64,000 nucleotides of DNA. It comes from DASRJX01 sp035649235. Its GTDB lineage: Bacteria > Acidobacteriota > Polarisedimenticolia > Gp22-AA2. Below the pieces are notes generated by a model, which did no database searches, was not told where the DNA came from, and worked only from the letters and a program-made list of their open reading frames with translations. The translations under genes and the position numbers were made by a program. The stretch is from assembly GCA_035649235.1 (NCBI GenBank), contig DASRJX010000119.1:19904-83903 (forward strand), written 5' to 3'. This document shows positions 8,121 through 15,624 of the stretch, in pieces (position 1 is the stretch's first letter; every line of letters starts with the position of its first letter).

Positions 8121-10028
8121 ATGCGCCGCCAGCCGCCCAGGAAGGAGGTCCCCAGGCAGGTCCCCGCTCCGCCGGCGGACGCCCCTCCCCAGGATCGCCG
8201 CGCCGCATGGCTGGCGGGCGCCCTCCTCCTCGTCCTTTTCCTGCAGGGGCTCGTCTTCATCACCGAGTCGTCGCAGACGAGCGACGAGGCGGCGCACCTG
8301 GCCGCCGGCTACTCGTATCTCGTCCGGGGCGACTTCCGGCTCAACACGGAGCACCCGCCGCTCATGAAGGAGCTGGCGGCCCTGCCGCTCCTGCCGCTGC
8401 ATCTCGATTTCCCCTGGGGGCCGCTGTGGGAGCAGGCCGAGGAGTGGAACATCGGCCGGATCTTCGTGCACGAGAACCACGTGGCGAACGACACGCTCCT
8501 CTTCCTCGGCCGCCTGCCGATGCTCCTGCTGTCGCTCGGGCTCGGCTGGGGGATGTACTGCTGGGGACGACGCCTGTTCGGCGCCCCGGGCGCGCTCCTC
8601 GGCCTGGCGCTCTATGTCCTCGACCCGAATGTCGTGGCCCACTCGGGCCTGGTGACGACCGACCTGGGCGTGACCCTGTTCATCTTCCTCGCGGTGTACG
8701 CGTTCTGGTGCTGGTGCGAGCGTCCGTCGCGCCGCACGCTCGTGCTGCTGGGCCTGGCCACGGGCGGCGCCTTCGCGGCCAAGTACACCGCGGTGTGGCT
8801 GCCGCCGATCCTGGCGGCGCTGGGGGCGGCGCTCCTGTTCCTGCGGGCCCCTCTCCCGCGCTGGCCGCTCGCGGCCGCGGACCGGCCGTCACCGCCGGCC
8901 GTCTCGTTCGCGGGCCGCCTCGGCGCGCTCGCCTCGGCGGCGGCCCTGGTGATCGCGATCGGCTTCGTCGTGCTGGCGCTCTCCTATGCGGTCGTCGGTC
9001 TCCCCACGTTCCTGGAAGGACTGGACCGCGGTCTACACCACTCCGCCATCGGGCACCGCGCCTACCTGATGGGAAGAATCTCCGAGTCTGGCTGGTGGTA
9101 CTACTTCCTCTTCGCCTGGCTCGTGAAGACTCCCCCCGGGACGATCCTGATCGTGGCGGCCTCGCTCGCGGCGCTTCTGTTCGGGCGGAGGCGCAGCGCC
9201 CGCGACGAGCTGTTCCTCTACCTCCCGGTTCTCGCCACCCTCGCCATCACCTGCCTCTGGAAAGTCAACATCGGCCTCCGGCACATCCTGCCGATCTATC
9301 CGTTCCTGTATCTCGGAGCGGGACGGCTGCTGATGCACGTCGGGGCGGCGGCCGCTCCCGCCCCCGCCGCAGGACCGCGGATGTCGAGGCTGGCGGTCCC
9401 GGCGGCCGCCCTCCTGCTCGGCTGGAACGCCGTCGAGATGGTCCGGATAGCCCCGCACCACCTGGCCTACTTCAACCTCCTCGTCGGCGGGCCGGCGAAC
9501 GGCCACAGGTACCTGCTCGACTCGAATCTCGACTGGGGCCAGTCGGCCAAAGCACTCCGCCGCTTCCAGGAGGGCGAGCGCCTGCCGGTTCTCTACGTGG
9601 CCTTCAGCGGCAACACCGATCCTTTCTACTACGGCGTGCGCTATCAGTACGTCCCCGGAACGGGCAATCTCCTGGCTTCGAAGGTGCGGCCCCAGCGCAT
9701 GCCCGAGCGGGCCCCGCGCGAGCTGTTCGCCATCAGCGCCATGGTCCTGCACTCGCTCCATTTCAGCACCCACGACCTGTACGACTGGCTGGCCGCCAGG
9801 TCACCTGTGGCCATGCCGGGATACTCGTTCCTCGTGTACGACATCACGGGAGAACCGGAGAGCCACGCCCGGATCGCCGAACTGTGTCTCAGCTTCAAGC
9901 TCTGGGACCTGGCGGCGTTCGAGGCGGGGAGGGCGCTCGCCCTCGATGCGCAGAACGGCCTGGCGCATGCGGTCCTGCAGCGGCTCGCCGAGGTCTCCCC
10001 CCAACCCGAGACCGGAGGGAGGCCCTGA
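8121..10028 (+). CDS. PMT/ArnT-like membrane glycosyltransferase, paralogue
   Basis: 635-residue polytopic protein of the same family as the gene on the opposite strand. The first exported loop has QTSDEAAHLAAGYSYL and FRLNTEHPPLMKE (about residues 50-80), which match the paralogue position by position (DE-AHLAAG, HPPL-KE). About ten membrane helices follow, then a C-terminal region with DSNLDWGQSAKALRR and a tail of about 60 residues without membrane segments. It probably moves a sugar from a polyprenyl-phosphate donor to an envelope acceptor. It has its own promoter (8057-8085) and is followed after 5 bases by an exported protein gene that is likely co-transcribed. The substrate cannot be deduced. 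Confidence 0.82.
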   Translation: MRRQPPRKEVPRQVPAPPADAPPQDRRAAWLAGALLLVLFLQGLVFITESSQTSDEAAHLAAGYSYLVRGDFRLNTEHPPLMKELAALPLLPLHLDFPWGPLWEQAEEWNIGRIFVHENHVANDTLLFLGRLPMLLLSLGLGWGMYCWGRRLFGAPGALLGLALYVLDPNVVAHSGLVTTDLGVTLFIFLAVYAFWCWCERPSRRTLVLLGLATGGAFAAKYTAVWLPPILAALGAALLFLRAPLPRWPLAAADRPSPPAVSFAGRLGALASAAALVIAIGFVVLALSYAVVGLPTFLEGLDRGLHHSAIGHRAYLMGRISESGWWYYFLFAWLVKTPPGTILIVAASLAALLFGRRRSARDELFLYLPVLATLAITCLWKVNIGLRHILPIYPFLYLGAGRLLMHVGAAAAPAPAAGPRMSRLAVPAAALLLGWNAVEMVRIAPHHLAYFNLLVGGPANGHRYLLDSNLDWGQSAKALRRFQEGERLPVLYVAFSGNTDPFYYGVRYQYVPGTGNLLASKVRPQRMPERAPRELFAISAMVLHSLHFSTHDLYDWLAARSPVAMPGYSFLVYDITGEPESHARIAELCLSFKLWDLAAFEAGRALALDAQNGLAHAVLQRLAEVSPQPETGGRP

Positions 10029-10033
10029 GAACC

Positions 10034-11212
10034 ATGACACCCGACACCAGTCCTACCGACGGCAGCCGGCACAGCAGCGCTCCACGGCGTGGCCGCGCAT
10101 CCACGGCACGTCGTGACCGCACCGGATTCGTCGCCGTCGCGGCGGCTCTCCTCTGCGGACAGGCGCTGAGCATCCCGTCGAGCTTCGCCATCACCGTCGT
10201 CGAGCCCACCTACCTGCCGGCCGGCGTGAGCGACTTCGCGGGGACGCTCGGCTGCCTCCGGTCGCCGGAGGGAGGCGTGGACGCCGTCGATCTGAAATCC
10301 GGCCGGTCGCTCTGGCGCTCCGACGCAAGGGCCCGGCCGCTCCTCGTCACCGGCGGGCGGGCGTTCCTCCTCGAGGAGAGCGCCAAACAACCGCTGCGAC
10401 TCGTCGTCCGCACGGCGCAGGACGGCCGGCAGGTCCGGGCGTACGACCTCGCGAGCCTCGCTCTTCCCCCCTGGGCTTCCTTGTCCGAACAACGGGAGGC
10501 ACGGCAGTGGACCGAGTTCGAGGCCGCCGCCCGGCTCATGGGCGACAAGCTCGAGATCCACTACATCGTGACCCGCAGGCAGGTCTCCGGGATGGCTGGG
10601 CCGGGTGCCGCGGCCCAGGTTGAGGGCGTGGCGCTCGTCGCGCTGGACTCGGGCCGGATCGCCGGCCAGATTGGGCCGCCGTCGCCTCCTCCGCTCGTCT
10701 CGGAGCCCGCGCCGCCGATGGCGGGCGTGCGCTTCGTCGCGCTCCACGCGCGCCCAGCCGACGCGAGGATCGTACTCGGTGGACCTCCTGCCAATGCCGG
10801 CACGGCCCTGATCGCAGGGGAACGGCGGATGGCCTTCGAACTGAGCCGGGACGCCAAGACGGTCCTCGTCCACCGCTGGAGCTACGCGGGAGGATCGCGG
10901 GAGCCCGTGCTGCGCCTCGAGCACGGGCAGCCGACCGACGCCGTCTGGGTGACGCTCGACCGGCGGCATGTCCTGCTGCGGCGCGCCTCCGATCAGCGCT
11001 TCTACGATCTGTACTCGCTCGACAGCGCGAAGTCCGAAGGGAAGCTGGAGGCGCCCGTGGATGTCGCGGTCGTCGGCCAGCGCGTCTACTGGACGACGCG
11101 CGAGTCCAAGGGCCGCCTGGTGCTGGCGGCCTCGAGCCTGGAAGCCGGCCGGAAGCTGTGGCGCCACACCGTGCGCCGTGCAGAGGGCCCTCCCGGGGAG
11201 CCGATCCCGTAA
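10034..11212 (+). CDS. Exported protein with PQQ/beta-propeller-like repeats, function unknown
   Basis: 392 residues starting at ATG 10034, 5 bases after the glycosyltransferase stop; the open frame upstream of this ATG is a shadow. A hydrophobic segment at about 33-55 looks like a signal or anchor. The mature part contains repeats of the type AVDLKSGRSLWRSD, ALDSGRIAGQIG and SSLEAGRKLWRHT, spaced as in PQQ-binding-like or quinoprotein-type beta-propellers, but only three or four blades are recognisable and no cofactor-binding residues can be assigned. The position suggests an envelope role linked to the upstream glycosyltransferase. No specific family was recognised. Confidence 0.65.
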   Translation: MTPDTSPTDGSRHSSAPRRGRASTARRDRTGFVAVAAALLCGQALSIPSSFAITVVEPTYLPAGVSDFAGTLGCLRSPEGGVDAVDLKSGRSLWRSDARARPLLVTGGRAFLLEESAKQPLRLVVRTAQDGRQVRAYDLASLALPPWASLSEQREARQWTEFEAAARLMGDKLEIHYIVTRRQVSGMAGPGAAAQVEGVALVALDSGRIAGQIGPPSPPPLVSEPAPPMAGVRFVALHARPADARIVLGGPPANAGTALIAGERRMAFELSRDAKTVLVHRWSYAGGSREPVLRLEHGQPTDAVWVTLDRRHVLLRRASDQRFYDLYSLDSAKSEGKLEAPVDVAVVGQRVYWTTRESKGRLVLAASSLEAGRKLWRHTVRRAEGPPGEPIP

Positions 11213-11221
11213 GGCGATCGG

Positions 11222-11236
11222 CCGCGCGGAGCGCGG
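11222..11236. terminator. Short hairpin between convergent genes
   Basis: A perfect 6-bp inverted repeat, CCGCGC-gga-GCGCGG, lies in the 24-base gap between the propeller-like gene (+) and the TMTC-like gene (-). It lacks a T-tract on both strands, so it would be at best a weak bidirectional terminator. Confidence 0.3.
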
Positions 11237-13372
11237 TCAGCGACCATCCGGATCCCGCCCCGCTCCTGGCGCTGACGAGGGCGCGTTCCGGCGCAGCCGC
11301 TCGAGGACGCTCCGGGCTTCGTCGTCCATGACCTCGCCTCGGGTGTCCAGGGTCAGCGCGCGCTCGAGGGACTGGAGCGCGCCATCGAGATCGCCTGTCC
11401 GGAACTGCAGCAGGCCGAGGCTCCGTTGCGGGACCGGCGAGGCGGGCGACAGACGGATCGATTCGCGATAGGCGGCGGCCGCCTCCGGCACCCGGCCGGC
11501 TTGCTCCAGCGCCCGCCCCATCTGGTAACGGAGGATGGCGTCCGCCGGTCGGACCTCGGCGGCCGCGGCGAAAGCCTGGGCGGCGGCCTGAAAGTCGCCA
11601 GCCGCCGAGCGCGCCAGGCCGAGATTGACCAGGTAATCGGCGTTCCCGGGGACGAGACGCGCCGCCTCCGAGTAGGCCTTGACGGCGTCTCCTGTCCGTC
11701 CGAGAGCGAGCCGTGCGGCGCCGAGGTTGTTCCAGCCCCGATCGCTCCGCGGGTCGAGCCCCACCGCCTTCTCCAGGACCGCGAGCGACTCCCCCGGACG
11801 ACCGGCGCGGTTCAACGCGTGGCCCAGGTTCACCAGGTAGGTGATGTTCTCCGGCTGCTCGGCGAGGGCCTTCTGGTAGTGTTCGATAGCCTCCTCCCAG
11901 TTCATCCCCCGCGACAGGAGCCCCGCCAGGTTGTATTGGGCGTCGGCGAAGCCGGGCCAGATGCCGATCGCCGCCCGATAACCCCGCTCGGCGGCCGCTC
12001 GATCGCCGGCCTCCTCGGAGGCGGTCCCGTAGTTGAACTGCGCGCGCGCGCTCGCCGGCGTGACGGCGACCGCCGCGGCGAAGATCGTCCGGTCGTCGCG
12101 CCAGTCGACGAGGCGCACGACGCTCCGGAGCGCCAGGAGGCCGAGAGCCCCGATCAGGATCGATTTGAAGAGGACGGGCCGCCCTTTCGTGGCGAGCGTC
12201 CGGGACGGCAGGAGCGCGGCCACCAGCAGGCAGAAACCAACCGAAGGCAGGTAGAGCAGCCGCTCCGCCATGATGGTGCCGATCGGGTAGAGCAGGTTCG
12301 AGACGGGCGCCAGGGCCAGCCCGGTGAACAGGAGCGAGAAGGCTGCCGCGGGGCGCCGCCGCCAGGCCGCCGCCACTCCAGAGGCGGCCGCGAGCAGGAT
12401 CAGGCCGCCCAGGACAACCGGCGGCTCCAACGCCGACAGGGCCGGCGGCAGCGCGTTGTAGGAGTGATCGATCGACAGCCGCAGCGGGAACACCAGGAGG
12501 AATGCATAACTCGCGAGCGCCTTGAGCGCCGTCAGGCGTCCGAGGACGAAGGGCTGATAGGCGATCGGGTTGTCGATATAGTGGGTGAAGCGCGCAACAC
12601 CGATTTGGCCCAGGACCGACGCGCGGACCCAGAGCAGGAGGAGGAAGACGAGCGCCGACGCCGCGTGGTAGCCCCAGGCGGGGCGCGCGGCGGCCCCGCC
12701 CCGGGCGCGCGGCCGGGTGAGGTCCGCTGCCAGGGCGATGAACGGGACGGCGACGGCGTTCTCCTTGGACAGGAACCCGACGGCGAACGCGAGCAGCGAC
12801 AGCGCGAGCGCCGGCCACGCGGGCTTCGGCGAAGAGGCCGCGGCGCGGTCCCGCCCTTCCAGGAAGAACAGGACGGCCAGCATCGCTCCGAGCGCGGCCA
12901 GGAGATCGCCGCGACCGACCACGAGACCCAGCACCTCGGTGTGAACCGGATGGACCGCGAACAGGAGCCCGGCGAGAAGCGCCGGTTCGACGGACGGATC
13001 GAGGGCCGTCGGCCTCGGCCGATCGAGGACGCGGCGCCCCACGGCGAAGACGAGCGCCGCCACCAGGGCGTGGAGCAGGAGGTTCACGAGGCGGTAACCG
13101 AAGGGATGGAGCCCCGCGACCGCATGGTTGAGGGCGAACGACAGGATGGTGACGGGACGATAGAGGTTCGGTACCTCCTCGTCGTTCACCGTCCAGTAGC
13201 CGTGCGTCAGGATCGCGGGAAGGCGCCCCGGATCGCGGACCAGCTCGTTCTGCTCGATGATCCGGTGGTCGTCGTGGATGAAGCCGGGGAGCAGGGACGG
13301 GAGCCCCGCCAGGACGGCGGTCAGGACGACAAGAAGCAGCGGACGGGCGGGGGCCCGGCCGCGGTCAGGCAT
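11237..13372 (-). CDS. TMTC-like polytopic membrane protein with C-terminal TPR repeats
   Basis: 711 residues. The N-terminal half (about 1-430) has some ten membrane helices; the first exported loop contains GFIHDDHRIIEQN and NLYRPVTILSF, matching the DD and YRP motifs of eukaryotic TMTC O-mannosyltransferases and their bacterial relatives. The C-terminal half (about 440-690) holds six or more TPR units with ALGRTGDAVKAYSEAARL-type helices. Such proteins combine a GT-C glycosyltransferase fold with a protein-binding TPR arm. It overlaps the upstream DUF362 gene by 8 bases, so the two are probably co-translated. Protein O-glycosylation is a reasonable guess but is not shown. Confidence 0.75.
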   Translation of the reverse strand: MPDRGRAPARPLLLVVLTAVLAGLPSLLPGFIHDDHRIIEQNELVRDPGRLPAILTHGYWTVNDEEVPNLYRPVTILSFALNHAVAGLHPFGYRLVNLLLHALVAALVFAVGRRVLDRPRPTALDPSVEPALLAGLLFAVHPVHTEVLGLVVGRGDLLAALGAMLAVLFFLEGRDRAAASSPKPAWPALALSLLAFAVGFLSKENAVAVPFIALAADLTRPRARGGAAARPAWGYHAASALVFLLLLWVRASVLGQIGVARFTHYIDNPIAYQPFVLGRLTALKALASYAFLLVFPLRLSIDHSYNALPPALSALEPPVVLGGLILLAAASGVAAAWRRRPAAAFSLLFTGLALAPVSNLLYPIGTIMAERLLYLPSVGFCLLVAALLPSRTLATKGRPVLFKSILIGALGLLALRSVVRLVDWRDDRTIFAAAVAVTPASARAQFNYGTASEEAGDRAAAERGYRAAIGIWPGFADAQYNLAGLLSRGMNWEEAIEHYQKALAEQPENITYLVNLGHALNRAGRPGESLAVLEKAVGLDPRSDRGWNNLGAARLALGRTGDAVKAYSEAARLVPGNADYLVNLGLARSAAGDFQAAAQAFAAAAEVRPADAILRYQMGRALEQAGRVPEAAAAYRESIRLSPASPVPQRSLGLLQFRTGDLDGALQSLERALTLDTRGEVMDDEARSVLERLRRNAPSSAPGAGRDPDGR

Positions 13373-14507
13373 GCGAAGCAGGAGCCTTCGCCGGGCCTAC
13401 GACTTCGCCTTTCAGCCCGGTCGGCCCTCCGTAGCGCTCGTCGAACAGCCGCCCCCACACGGTGCGGCGGAAGCGGGCGATGCGCGCGCGGCCGACGGTC
13501 GGATACCAGAGGAGGTCGTGGTAGATGTTCGAGGCCAGAGGAGCCCAGACGACGAGCGGCGAGTGGAGTGCTATGTGCTCCAGGAAGCGCAGCGGTCCCA
13601 GCCGCAGCATCTGGTCCCCCCAGATCACCAGCGACCGGCTGACCTTGAAGTGGAGGTTCATCCCCGACACGTCGTCCCCCACCACCTCGATGCCTGCCGG
13701 ATCGGCGACGCCCAGGCCGCGATCGTGGCACATGCGGAGATACGGGATCGTGAGCGGGTCGAAGCCCATGAGGCGCGCCGCGACGGCGTCGATCGCCACC
13801 GAGTCGGCCCCCGCCAGGATGACGTTCCCCTCCACCGGCACCATGGTGCGCGGACCGGCGCCGTCGCCGCACACCGTGCCGTCCATGACCGCGAAGATCC
13901 CGGGGTGCAGCTCCCGCTGCATGAGCATCAGGTCGACCAGCACCTCGTGCATGTACTTGTGGGCGTAATGCCGGACCTCCTTGAGGAGGCCGCCGAAGGC
14001 GTTCTTGACCGCCCCCGTCGTCGTGGCGTGACCGTGCGTCTTGACCGTCGGGAAATGCAGGATGTTCTTCCCGGGGTAGATGGCGGGGATCTCGATCCCC
14101 TCCGGGAAGATTTCGTTCAGGCGCATGAGCTTCGTCTTGAACCGGTAGACCGTCCACGCCGCCTCGTGCAGGGCCGTGAAACGCAGGCCGTGCCGTTCCA
14201 GGATCGGCAGCCAGCGGTTGTTGGCGGCCCCCTTCCAGGGGTCGGTCACGACCGTCTTGTTCTCCACCGGCAGCAGGTGCTGACGATCGAACCCCTGCTC
14301 GAGGAGCCCCTGAAGCACCCCCTCGAGCTGCCACGGCTGCGACGAGCACGCGGGGTAGTACTTGGTCCAGGAGAGATTGAGCTTGAGGAGGGTGGGGATG
14401 GACGGATCGAGGGCCGGCCGGAGACCCGCGAGGCGCAGGAGACGTCCGTAGTCCCCGAGGACGGTCCCCGGCGTCGTCTTGAGAACCGCGATGCGCGGGC
14501 GTGTCAC
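13365..14507 (-). CDS. DUF362 family protein
   Basis: 380 residues, soluble. The sequence follows the DUF362 fold: RIAVLKTTPGTV at the start, LLKLNLSWTKYYPACSSQPW (about 41-60), FPTVKTHGHATTTGAVKNAF (about 170-190), then MDGTVCGDGAGPR and AGADSVAIDAVAARLMGFDP. It lacks the ferredoxin-like CxxCxxC domain that many DUF362 proteins carry at the C-terminus. The biochemical role of the family is not established. It is the first gene of a two-gene unit with the TMTC-like protein (8-base overlap) and has its own promoter at 14552-14581. Confidence 0.8.
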   Translation of the reverse strand: MTRPRIAVLKTTPGTVLGDYGRLLRLAGLRPALDPSIPTLLKLNLSWTKYYPACSSQPWQLEGVLQGLLEQGFDRQHLLPVENKTVVTDPWKGAANNRWLPILERHGLRFTALHEAAWTVYRFKTKLMRLNEIFPEGIEIPAIYPGKNILHFPTVKTHGHATTTGAVKNAFGGLLKEVRHYAHKYMHEVLVDLMLMQRELHPGIFAVMDGTVCGDGAGPRTMVPVEGNVILAGADSVAIDAVAARLMGFDPLTIPYLRMCHDRGLGVADPAGIEVVGDDVSGMNLHFKVSRSLVIWGDQMLRLGPLRFLEHIALHSPLVVWAPLASNIYHDLLWYPTVGRARIARFRRTVWGRLFDERYGGPTGLKGEVVGPAKAPASHA

Positions 14508-14551
14508 GATCAGCCCCCCCCTGCGCGCCGGCCGCTCCGGCGCTCGGGCGC

Positions 14552-14581
14552 ATTATAGGTCGCGCCCCCGGCGCGCGCCAA
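14552..14581 (-). promoter_or_regulatory. Sigma-70-like promoter for DUF362-TMTC operon
   Basis: On the minus strand TTGGCG (14576-14581) and a perfect TATAAT (14552-14557) are separated by 18 bases. Transcription would begin near 14545, about 38 bases before the DUF362 ATG at 14507. Confidence 0.6.
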
Positions 14582-14701
14582 AGAGGCGTGCCGGTCCCTC
14601 CAGTCAGGCGACGGCCCTGGTGGGAAGAGCGTCGTCGGCCTTAGAATGGACTTCGGTTTCCGCTCTCAGGACGGTGGTCCGGACTCACAAGGAGGTGGCC
14701 C

Positions 14702-15091
14702 GTGAACAGAAGGCTTCACCGAACGCGGATGGCCGTGCTGACGGCGGTGGTGCTGGCGCTCGGCCTCCTGTGTCCCCCGCCGCAGGCGGCCGCACCTGCC
14801 AAAGCCGCGGTCGACGTGACCTATTACTTCCTTCCGGGCTGAATGGTGTGCGCGAAGCTGAAGCCCGCCGTGAGCGGGCTCGAGAAGGAGTTCCCCGGAC
14901 AAGTGAAGGCCCACAACGTGGACGCTTCCACCCCCGAGGCGAAGCAGGCGCTCCAAGAACTCGGCTTCAAGAGCCACGGTCTGGTGATCCGATCCGCCGA
15001 CGGCAAGGTGCTCCACAAGCAGCCGGACCACACGGTCGATCTGGAGAAGGCCCGCGAAGCCCTCAAGGAGATCCTGAAGCCCTCGGCCTGA
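14702..15091 (+). CDS. Exported thioredoxin-like protein with in-frame TGA (candidate selenoprotein, UxxC)
   Basis: Translating from GTG 14702 (GGAGG at 14691-14695, 6 bases upstream) gives a signal peptide of about 35 residues, then DVTYYFLPG, an in-frame TGA at 14840-14842 (codon 47), and MVCAKLKPAV continuing to a TGA at 15089-15091. Reading codon 47 as selenocysteine gives 129 residues with UxxC at 47-50. The register matches the thioredoxin WCGPC site: hydrophobic strand before it, and K-x-x-P helix residues after it with Pro five residues past the second Cys. A 7-bp hairpin with a G in its loop lies 19 bases after the TGA. The cis-Pro position appears to be Gly (SHG). The alternative is a nonsense mutation or a sequencing error. 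No sel genes are in the window. Confidence 0.75.
14862..14880 (+). promoter_or_regulatory. Candidate bacterial SECIS hairpin
   Basis: AGCCCGC (14862-14868) pairs perfectly with GCGGGCT (14874-14880) around the loop CGTGA. The stem begins 19 bases and the loop 26 bases after the in-frame TGA. Known bacterial SECIS elements have an apical loop about 16-37 bases after UGA with a G in the first two loop positions; here G is the second loop base. It lies within the coding sequence, as expected for bacteria. Confidence 0.65.
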
Positions 15092-15146
15092 GGATCCTCC
15101 GCCTGATGGTCGACGACATCCCCGCCGACAACGAACGAGCGCTGCC

Positions 15147-15617
15147 TCAGTGCGATCGCGGCTCGAGGCGCGACACCAGGACCTGGTCGAGCGACAGGGG
15201 ACCGGCGCCTGCGACGCCCAGCCAGACGAAGAGCACGATGTACAGGTACTCGACGAAACCGAAGAGGCTGGCGATCCCCTGGTAGTCCTCCCGGCGCGCC
15301 GTCACGATGGCCACGATCATCGTGACGATGAGCGGCACGCAGGCAAGCCGCGTGAACAGGCCGACCAGGAGGAGGGTGCCGCACACGAGCTCGGCCCCCG
15401 CGGCGAGAGGCGCCTGGAACTCCGGCACCGGGATCCGCAGCTCCCGGAAATACGACACGATGTCGGGGAGGTGGTTCACCTTCCCCCAGCCGGCCTGCAG
15501 GAACAACCAGCCGACCGTGATGCGCGCCAGGGCGGGCGGCAGCCACGACAGAATCCCGGCCACGTTGAGAACGAATCGCCGCACCGCCACTGCTCCGCTC
15601 ATGAGTCCGTGCATCAC
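15147..15617 (-). CDS. DoxX family membrane protein
   Basis: 156 residues with four hydrophobic helices in the DoxX pattern: ARITVGWLFLQAGWGKV (about 30-46), LAAGAELVCGTLLLVGLFTR (about 70-90), then IVTMIVAIVTA and VEYLYIVLFVWLGVAG. DoxX-like proteins are small quinone- or thiol-linked membrane proteins whose exact roles vary. It starts 7 bases after the stop of the GH63-like glucosidase on the same strand and is probably co-transcribed with it. Alternative ATGs at 15614 and 15602 would only trim the N-terminus. It is convergent with the UxxC protein, 55 bases away. Confidence 0.85.
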   Translation of the reverse strand: MMHGLMSGAVAVRRFVLNVAGILSWLPPALARITVGWLFLQAGWGKVNHLPDIVSYFRELRIPVPEFQAPLAAGAELVCGTLLLVGLFTRLACVPLIVTMIVAIVTARREDYQGIASLFGFVEYLYIVLFVWLGVAGAGPLSLDQVLVSRLEPRSH

Positions 15618-15624
15618 TCCTCCT

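Noticed and set aside
14843..15091. Short plain ORF starting at the ATG right after the TGA, with no selenocysteine
   Set aside because: It has no ribosome-binding site, no signal peptide and lacks the first active-site residue, while the upstream frame with RBS, signal peptide and matching fold joins it without a gap except for the TGA.
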